DNA from: Macrocybe gigantea | Lineage: Eukaryota; Basidiomycota; Agaricomycetes; Agaricales; Callistosporiaceae | DNA length: 64,000 bases | Direction of reading: 5' to 3' | NCBI GenBank assembly: GCA_011319805.1 | Contig: SJRY01000236.1 | Coordinates: 248,001-312,000 of the forward strand | In this document: positions 56,563 through 64,000 of the stretch, in pieces | How the letters are laid out: each line of letters opens with the position of its first letter | Position numbering within the stretch: position 1 is the first letter of the stretch | Translations under genes and position numbers: made by a program | The notes under the pieces: generated by a model | Seen by the model: the letters and a program-made list of their open reading frames with translations, nothing else | Database searches by the model: none | Told to the model about the DNA's origin: nothing

Positions 56563-57577
56563 TCAGGCCTCAATGGACATGGGGACTACGTCCGTTTCTC
56601 CTGCAATTTTAGCCATACTCTTCGGCGCGCCCAACACTTCGCGGCCTTCCCAGAATGTAGGCAGCTCGTTGCCTGGAATGAATAATCTCTCCACAGTATC
56701 TTTCGTGATAACACACATCCGAATACACCCCCAGAAGAGCCATCCCGGGACATCGCAAGCGCAAGGGCTGTCGGGAATGACTGTTTGTGGGTGCAAATGG
56801 GACTTTGAGATTTTTGACTCACTATTTTTGACGAAGTTGACTGTTTCATCTCGTCCCCAACCTTCCTGATACGTAGCGTCACAGTATCCATAGACGTAAG
56901 CCGACCCGGAACCTGTATACAGGATTGAGCAACTATTACGCGCGAAAAGAAAAAAAATGTTGACCTCCGATGGCCCAAGGTTGGCGGAACATTCCACCAC
57001 CTAGTGGAATATTATAGACGCTTGGTCCAACTTCCCTGTCCCACCCAGCGACTATAATTCCGGCGCTAAGGGCGTCCTTGTTTTCATAGCATAGTCTTTG
57101 GAATACGGACGCCGCGAAATGTACAGACGGGGCTTCACCAGCAGTTTGACTGCGACCCATCAGCTAGGCTATGGCACGGAATGCGGTGGGCGATACCTCT
57201 GCAACTGGAGAGCATAGTGTACAATGTCTGCAACAGCCTGGGTGTCTGCTGCTGACCCAGAGCGACAGCAGTAGATTCGGTCATGGACAAATGTCAGTTT
57301 ATCAGTTACGCGATTCGCCTGATTGAGAGAGGATTCCATCAGGAAATGGGCTGAGGCCATGGGTGGCATGAGCTCGTACGATGTAGCTTCCTGTAGTTGT
57401 TCGGCTGTCAGCACCGATAACAACGCCGCCCTCGAACTGGACGGCCATGATTGAGGTCTTTATGATGTAAGGGTTATTTTATCCAGTGAAATCCGCACAG
57501 CCAGCGTGTAACAGTAGGACACGTACACCGAGGTTGACCTCGCCTGACTTGAGCTGCTGTACATCTACGTGCTCCAT
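56563..57577 (-). CDS. PRE3: 20S proteasome subunit beta1 (caspase-like)
   Basis: Catalytic beta1 subunit (Pre3/PSMB6). The propeptide [17 protein letters not shown] precedes the catalytic threonine of [19 protein letters not shown], with the expected Asp17/Lys33 region [18 protein letters not shown]. Other blocks: [91 protein letters not shown] and [16 protein letters not shown]. It ends [11 protein letters not shown] at the stop 56563. All introns resolve in phase and no break is seen. It shares a 126-bp promoter with RPN12. Confidence 0.93.
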
Positions 57578-57703
57578 GTCGTGAAGAAGGGGGCAATAAA
57601 AAGGAAGTGAGGGTTGGGGATTGAGTGTGATCAAGGTTGGTCCAAGTTTGGGCAAAGGCTGACGCGTCCTGTGCGTTCACGCGTCTACGAATCTCATTTG
57701 ACC
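57578..57703. promoter_or_regulatory. 126-bp divergent proteasome promoter PRE3/RPN12 with two ACGCGT
   Basis: ACGCGT at 57662-57667 and 57679-57684, 17 bp apart and close to the RPN12 ATG. No yeast-type PACE (GGTGGCAAA) is present. Confidence 0.6.
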
Positions 57704-58765
57704 ATGTCCTCCACTCAACTCAAAGCTCTCTACGACGACCTCCAACGCTCCTTCAGTGCTAATCCATCCGATCTCAAAAGATGTGGTACATTGCTGACCC
57801 AGCTGAAGGTGGTGTCCGATTCCTCCTTTGCATGTTCTCCCATGCGCTTAGATCCAATGCTGTAGTTGGGCCTCATAGAAGCTGGGCTCCTTGTCCCACA
57901 AGGCGAACATAATATCAACGACCTCATTATTGCTCGTGCGCTTTGGCATTGGATGGCCTCATGGCTTGATCTGACCCTGCCTATCAGGCGATATTCTCGA
58001 AATTGGCGCTTTCTGGAGTATCCGAGCACGAGACGTACCTTCCTTTGACCGCTATTTCTCCCAACTTCAAACGCTTTATACCGACTACAGGTTTGTTGCG
58101 GATTTCCTATCCCACATGATGGTAAACTGATTTACATCGCAAGCTCTGTCCTTCCTCCGTCGAAACGCGAATTCCCCATTCGAGGACTAAATCTCATTCG
58201 GCTGCTCACTCAGAACCGTATAGCAGAGTTTCATACAACGCTGGAGAGCCTGCCAATACCAGCCGATGCTATTGGAGACAATCCATATATTCGTCATCCA
58301 GTGAATTTGGAGCGATGGCTAATGGAAGGCAGCTACAGCAAAGTGTGGAATGCACGAGAAGAAGCTCCTGCGGAGGAATACAAATTTTTCGTCGATAGCT
58401 TGATGGGCACAATCAGGTATTGCTACCCTATGCATTCGCATGCATATGCTGATAGTGGTCTTATTGCAGGAGCGAGATTGCGAGTTGCGAAGAGACAGCA
58501 TACGAAAGCTTGCCGCTAAAGGACGCTGCGACGCTGCTGTTTTTCACCAACCAATCCGAGTTGCTGACTTTCGCTCAGCAGGTAAGCCCCATCTGCCATC
58601 TCAGCAACATTATACTCATCTTCAATACAGAGAGGTTGGCAAGTTGATTTGACGGAAGGTCTGATAAGATTTTCACGTAAAGGCGAGGAGCAGACGGATA
58701 TACCGAAAGAAAAACTGATCGCTGCTTCTCTTGCATATGCTAGAGAACTAGAACAGATTGTATAG
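57704..58765 (+). CDS. RPN12: 26S proteasome regulatory subunit Rpn12
   Basis: Lid subunit Rpn12 (PSMD8), a PCI-domain protein that completes lid assembly. Exons join as MSSTQLKALYDDLQRSFSAN, PSDLKRCGTLLTQLK, LGLIEAGLLVPQGEHNINDL, IIARGDILEIGAFWSIRARD, VPSFDRYFSQLQTLYTDY, KREFPIRGLNLIRLLTQNRI, NPYIRHPVNLERWLMEGSYS, EEAPAEEYKFFVDSLMGTIR, LPLKDAATLLFFTNQSELLT and KEKLIAASLAYARELEQIV, with TAG at 58763-58765. The length, about 265 residues, and all blocks are those of Rpn12. All introns are short and in phase. It lies between two 20S core genes. Confidence 0.93.
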
Positions 58766-58861
58766 TACAGTAGAACTAGACTTTGAGGAGATTTGCGTCT
58801 GGCCATTCATGTCATGGGTAGCCGTAAGATTACAAGTCCAGTGGAATACAAAACATCAGAT

Positions 58862-59927
58862 CTACTCAAATGTCTCCAAGGCGGCCTTGGCCTTTGCTTC
58901 AGCTTCTTCCATCAGATCTTTTGGAACAGGAAGGTGAACACCATTTGTCTCATCTCCTATCCACGACATCTCCAACTCAAACTCCTTTTCTTTCGCGTCT
59001 TCATGGACTAGATAGATACTACAAAAAAAACTCTCAAAAAAGCATCTCCAAGTAGGAAAAAAGACGACGTTACATTCTTGCTGCCTCGATGGCGGCTTGA
59101 CGCATTGTGAGCTCGGGAAGTTTGAGCTTCTCTAATTCTGTTTTCGCGAGTTGACGACCTTTGCCGACAGCAGCGCCATGATAACCCTGGATGACAATTA
59201 ATGCACCGCTCGCAGATAACCAGTACGAAAACGTACATAGTACACTCCACTTGGCTCAACGACATATAAGGAAGGGCCATCTTTGTCAATTGCTCCTAGG
59301 ATAGTACTGATGCCAAATGGCCTGACGGATGAGTAAAGGGTATATGCTTGGACGTAAAGACCTAGACGATCAGCGACGATCTATGCAAAACTGTCAACAG
59401 GACGTAGGAATCGGCGGAAGGAGCATAACCTTGCCTTCAGTGGAGGAGGAGAGCGATAGTTTTCGCGGTAGTTGGATGCTTCGTCTCGTGCTCGATTTCC
59501 GATATGCCTACCATCCGCTAGGAGACCCGCAGTTGCCTGCAAATAAGGGTGTGACAACACCGGTGAATGAACTCGAGCAATAACCCACCAGTCCAATGTG
59601 ACGGTCGACCGATTGGATTCTGCGATTGGCACCCGGGACAAGAAGTTTCGAATGCACGAGTTTTTCGACAGCAAGGATGATGCCATCCTTCACCCGCAAT
59701 CCAATGGCGGTTCTGGAATAGAAATCACTAGCATCAAAAGAGCAGATTTCACAATGTTCGCAATATTGGGGTTACCCGGAATTTTCTACTGCTTTATTAG
59801 CGTATTCGACCTGATAACGATATTGATTAGAGAAAGAGACAATGTTGGAAAGTCGTACTTGAAATATGCGGCCATCTGGGGAGTAAGTGCTTGCTGAAAG
59901 ATCGTAGCCGGTGCCAATGGAAGTCAT
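58862..59927 (-). CDS. PRE10: 20S proteasome subunit alpha7 (PSMA3/Pre10)
   Basis: Structural alpha-ring subunit. The ATG 59925-59927 gives [35 protein letters not shown], the canonical alpha-type N-terminus. Then come [119 protein letters not shown] and [20 protein letters not shown], ending in an acidic helix [16 protein letters not shown] at the TAG 58862-58864. The PSMA3-specific acidic C-terminus supports alpha7 over other alpha subunits. About six introns, all in phase. It shares a 63-bp promoter with NUP82 and is tail-to-tail with RPN12. Confidence 0.92.
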
Positions 59928-59990
59928 AGTGCTGAACTGGGCTCAGGAGGACGCGCAAGCAAAACGCGTCACTACTAATCTCGTGGGAAC
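59928..59990. promoter_or_regulatory. 63-bp divergent promoter PRE10/NUP82 with ACGCGT
   Basis: Only 63 bp between two ATGs. ACGCGT at 59964-59969, with a related ACGCGC at 59951-59956. Confidence 0.6.
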
Positions 59991-62900
59991 ATGGCCTCAG
60001 TCACTCTATCGCGTTTCAAAACTATGGACGACCACAACGACTGGCTCAGCAACATCGCTCATCACCCCATATTCTCCCTTCCAAAATCAGTCGACGCGCT
60101 GTCGATAGAGCTGGAGACCTCTCTGGAACTCTCCACCAATACGTTGCCTAGTTTCACTACGGTTAGCCAGACAAATGACACACGTACACCATCTGGAAGA
60201 CGGAAGACCATGGTCCTCAAAGATGCGGATCTCATTGTCGCAGTGGGTCGCGAAATTCGAATCACATCTCTTGGCGACACAAAGTATACTCGCAATGCGA
60301 AACAGAGCTTTAAAGTATGCCATTTTCCGGTGCCAAATCATATTTTGATCCTCATGCTCCGCGAATGTCAGACCCTCCATACTCCTAATATACAATTTGA
60401 GATTCACCAAATGATCCTAAATCCAAGTGGAAAACTCTTGGCCGTCGCCGGTGCATTTCAAGTAGCAGTGATCGTTCTTCCTCGTCCTGGTTTCACAAGA
60501 CTAGTACCAGAGACAATAGATTGCAAGTATGACGCATACTTATATGCCCATCAATTCTCTTACAATGGCTCATGCATATATCAATAGGTCGGTCCAAGTT
60601 GGGCAATTTTACCATGCTTCAGACAATGCGGTCCCTATAGCAAAGATTGACTGGCATCCTTGGGGTGAAGCTGGCTCAACATTGATGGTTATGACAATAG
60701 ATGGAAAATTGAGGTATATGGATCGGTTTCTGTTATTCTTCACCCCTTTTAACTACCATGCAGGGAATATGACATATCTATGAACACCGAGGAACCACAG
60801 CAAGTGTTGTCTTTCGTTCCCGAAAGAAAACCCGGTTCCTTTATTGCAGAACATGATTCCGAACGAGAAGTAGCATCTTTTGCGTTGGGCACGGGCCGAG
60901 CCGACTGGGGCCCTCTCACCGTATATGTCGTCATGAAATCCGGTGATATATATGCGATGTGTCCATACATGCCACAAAACGCGTATTTAACTTTCTTTCG
61001 TCTTGTAATTTGTGCACTCACATGTATCACAGGTCCATACCATCATCCTACGTCCATGCCTTGGAATGCTTCATTTCTGCCAAGCAAGAATATCTAGCTC
61101 AGGGGTCATCACCTGAGAAAGACCTCTCCATAGTTTATAGCTATCAACATAGATATGTCACAGCCCTCACCAAACAACTTCCTCCTGGGACGGTCTTTCC
61201 CGCTGTCTCGCGTTCAGTGCCCATGCATCCGCCGCCACTGTCAGATTTAGACCAGCTCGACAAGGCCCTTTCCTATTGCAGCCATCACCCAGAAATTTGG
61301 AAGGCAGTGAAGGGGGTGATGCTACGGATATCGCCTATCTGAGCTTCAGCGCGGATGCTGATGCAGAAGACGATGGTGGAGAAACTGAGCATCTTGGGGT
61401 TGTATTGCTGGCATTCCAAGACGGCAAAATCGATGTATGTCTAGATGTAGACAAAGTGGAGGCGAGATGGGACATCAAGCAGGTAATTCTTAGTTCTGGG
61501 CTTTTTACTGATACACTGACGAATTGCAGTCGTCGGACCGTGACCTTCCGATGCTAGCAGTATATGAAACCATAGATCTTGGGCTCGTGTCGATGCTCAA
61601 AAATGCTGATCTATCTGAAGATTCTTCCCTTCTTAACCTGTTAGAGGCCAATCATCCCGTCTTCTTGCCAGATCCGATACACGAGGACACGGCATACATC
61701 TATCATGCATTTGGAGTACATGCTCTCCAACTCAGTGATGTTTTGCAGAGTATGGCTACAGCCCTGCGGACAGAGGACGACGGTGTAGACTCATCACTCG
61801 AGGCGACTCTTGGCAAGGCTACGATGTCCTCTGTTCAACCCATTTTGACAACATTTTCTGTAGAACGAAGGTCAGTCATATCGCCGTCTTAGAATTTAGC
61901 TGTCTTCGACAGACCTCTTAGATGTTCCAATCCCGTGGTGGCAGTTGCAATTCCAAATGATGTCTATCTGACCTACAGCATCTTCATCCTGACATCAACC
62001 ATGCGGATCACATTCTTCCCCCTAAATCTTCAATCGCGACTTTCGCCCTCTCCACCGGAACGCGGCGTCGACGCTGAACCAACATCCCCGACGCCTTCGA
62101 AAAGCAAATGGTTAATTCCACTTGAAGGTCCATCAGCTTACGTATCTCTTCTCGCAAATGAGCCGTATCAACCAACGATGGTGCTTTCTCGGCCGACAGG
62201 CCTACCACTCAACCCCCGCCTCTCAATTCTGCCCTCACCACAAGCCGGAAGCCGATATTCCGAATTTACGCTAACACCTGATACATTGCGCTATCTTGGT
62301 GGTGTTGTGGCTGAATTGTCCTCCCAGATTCATGAGGTTCAACTCGCTCAAAAGGCCGCTGAAGCTCGCTCTGTCTTGCAAAGACAAGAGCTCAGTCGCA
62401 TAATAATGAAATCGAAAGAGTTGGTGGTTTTGGTACAACAGTTGCGAGGCCCAAGGCGAGTCGACACGGAAGCCAGATTCAGACGATTACAGGAAGGGCA
62501 GAAAAAACTTGTAGGAAAGATGGATGGTATACTCCAAAGCCTGGCCAACAAAGCTTCTCCAGAGCTGAGCGAGCATGAGAGCAAATGGTTTGAAGAATTG
62601 AAACGCATGAAGGAAGAGATAATGGGTTCCGCGAAATACGACGGAGATTCGCTGGCTGCACGAACACGAATGGTAGGATTTCGCTACTGTCCTCTGGCTT
62701 CGCAGAGTGCTGATAGTTTGCATCCAGCTGGAACGAGAGTATGCACGGCTCATGCCTGCTCTCAAGGAACTCATGGAAAAGGAAAGGCGACGCAGGCAGA
62801 AGCAGGCCACGAACGCGCAAGGGCTCGGAATATCGCAGGCATTCGAGTTCGGCCAAAAGTCAAATCAAGAGTGCGTTATCCCACCGTAGTGCACATTCCC

Positions 62901-63013
62901 GTTGCTAAACTTCCCCGCCTTCTAGAAAACTGAGGATATCTCAAGTAGAAAAAGAGATCTCCGATCTCGCCGGAAAACTTGAGATTTCTCTGACGTGGCA
63001 TTCTTCCGATTGA
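59991..63013 (+). CDS. NUP82: Nucleoporin Nup82/Nup88
   Basis: Cytoplasmic-face nuclear-pore component that anchors Nup159 and Nsp1 for mRNA export. It starts MASVTLSRFKTMDDHNDWLS. The N-terminal beta-propeller is visible: NIQFEIHQMILNPSGKLLAV, IAKIDWHPWGEAGSTLMVMT, FALGTGRADWGPLTVYVVMK, GDIYAMCPYMPQNA, FLLQPSPRNLEGSEGGDATD, EHLGVVLLAFQDGKIDVCLD and YIYHAFGVHALQLSDVLQ. A C-terminal coiled coil follows (LGGVVAELSSQIHEVQLAQK, LEREYARLMPALKELMEKER), ending LEISLTWHSSD at the TGA 63011-63013. One base seems missing near 61230-61236. Nsp1, its partner, is encoded at 24.6-26.6 kb. Confidence 0.88.
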
Positions 63014-63173
63014 TCGTTCGCAAGTAGAAATTGTATTGTCATCCTCTGTACTACCTAGCAGCACCCGTAATTGCATCGCCCGATAACAACTCGAGGAAGA
63101 CCACGGTCGGTAACAAGATACATTCGTTCTTGCCCCGATTTCCGGATAAGTTACATATAGCACCCCAGCTTGA

Positions 63174-64000
63174 TCAATAGACGTAACGGACTGAACCGAC
63201 GTTCATTGTGGCATATCGACGCTAACATCAGGAAGGACTTACAGTCAGGATTCTCTTGGTCCGTAAGGTCATCAAAGGCACGCTCGTGAGCTAAATGCTC
63301 GTCCTAGGTGTCGCACTCGGTCACTCATCTGCAAGCAACAATCATGAGATACATACTGAATTTTCTCCACTGGTCTCCGTAGGAGTCAGGGACTGGGCAC
63401 GTCGTTTCAGAACATTTCGACGCATGAGCCGAATTCGTAAAAAAGCGATGGTAGCAAGTTGGACGCCGTAAACAACAATGTGTGCAATAAAAGCCTTAGT
63501 ATAACGTGGCTTATCGTTGTCACGGAATACTGAAATCCCAGTCAGATATGTTATTCGGTGGAAAATGAAAGGAGCGATTTGGAAATCACCTTGTGGACCA
63601 ATTGCGTTGCCAACAGCCCATGCGCTTCACAGGAGGTTAGGGAATGACAACATTGAATGAAGCCTACTCACATAAATACCAAGCTAGAGGCTACGACTTG
63701 CTTCGTGCGCTGTTGTCAGTCAGTTGACATACGTATGGCACAATACGCGGAACGCTCACGCCTGCGACGTTACCGCTCATTACGGCCAAGTTAAGGACGG
63801 CGACTGCTCCGAAGCCTTGCGTGCAGCTTCAAAGCATATCAGCCAAAACTTGAAACGCGACAGACATCGGAGGATATTACTAAAAGGCTAAAAGCAAGCC
63901 AACTTTCGTATCTGGGAGGCGGGTACACCTAATAAAGTTAAGCAGATGTCGGAAAAAGGAGTTCGAACGCATACATAGAAAGACAATCGTTCCTGCTACG
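63174..64000 (-). CDS. MFS permease, Dal5 family (5' part outside window)
   Basis: The C-terminal half of a second anion:cation symporter-type permease. Exons read GFGAVAVLNLAVMSGNVAG, KQVVASSLVFM-AWAVGNAIGPQ, VFRDNDKPRYTKAFIAHIVV, YGVQLATIAFLRIRLMRRN, then the family-typical tail HLAHERAFDDLTDQENPD and, after an intron with donor gtaagt, FRYVY with TGA at 63174-63176. The DLTDQENPDFRYVY end is highly characteristic of Dal5/Tna1-type fungal transporters. The start and first six or so TM helices are right of the window. It is convergent with NUP82, 160 bp apart. Confidence 0.82.

Overview
The window is nuclear DNA of a filamentous basidiomycete, most likely an Agaricomycete. Genes are packed on both strands. 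Almost every gene is cut by many 45-65 nt introns with GT..AG borders, and a few have GC..AG borders. The proteins are fungal types: Vma21, Prp5, Nsp1, Nup82, Rrp8, Met10, the PKA regulatory subunit, Ytp1 and an ankyrin-FYVE-RING protein. I cannot fix the genus from sequence alone. About 30 genes are visible.

Layout. 0-5.4 kb: 3' part of VMA21, a Ser/Pro-rich unknown gene, and an MFS sugar transporter. 5.6-18.4 kb: an Slh1/ASCC3-like helicase, a kynurenine aminotransferase, an ankyrin-FYVE-RING protein and a conserved acidic-tailed protein. 18.5-21.6 kb: a complete Tc1/mariner-type transposon (31-bp terminal inverted repeats, TA target duplication, decayed transposase) lying 53 bp upstream of the start codon of that conserved gene. 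22-28 kb: a PRP5 helicase core, NSP1 and RRP8. 27.4-31.5 kb: a direct repeat of about 2.04 kb carrying the 3' part of RRP8, all of FUR1 (uracil phosphoribosyltransferase) and the 5' end of MET10. 31.4-50.4 kb: MET10, a membrane-anchored GH9 glucanase, a UBL-plus-two-TM Herp/Usa1-like protein, the PKA regulatory subunit, a Dal5-type permease, YTP1, COQ2, RhoGDI and a CCCH zinc-finger protein. 51.3-64 kb: a CDT1-like licensing factor, a Gfo/Idh/MocA oxidoreductase, an unknown protein, three consecutive proteasome genes (beta1, RPN12, alpha7), NUP82 and a second Dal5-type permease running off the window.

How the parts relate. Three adjacent proteasome genes are arranged around two very short head-to-head promoters of 126 and 63 bp. 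These and three other compact divergent promoters carry the hexamer ACGCGT, which suggests shared MBF-like (G1/S) control. The MET10 upstream region has TCACGTG, the Cbf1 site of yeast sulfur genes. NSP1 and NUP82, both in the window, are partners in the same nuclear-pore subcomplex.

Quality caveat. Many well-conserved genes can be read through only if one base is added at a single point, and nearly every case is a missing base, often in a short homopolymer. Together with the 2-kb repeat, whose copy differences pile up at its internal junction, this points to an error-containing assembly rather than mass pseudogenisation. Exon models were made by eye from splice sites and family conservation, so exact ends inside genes are approximate.
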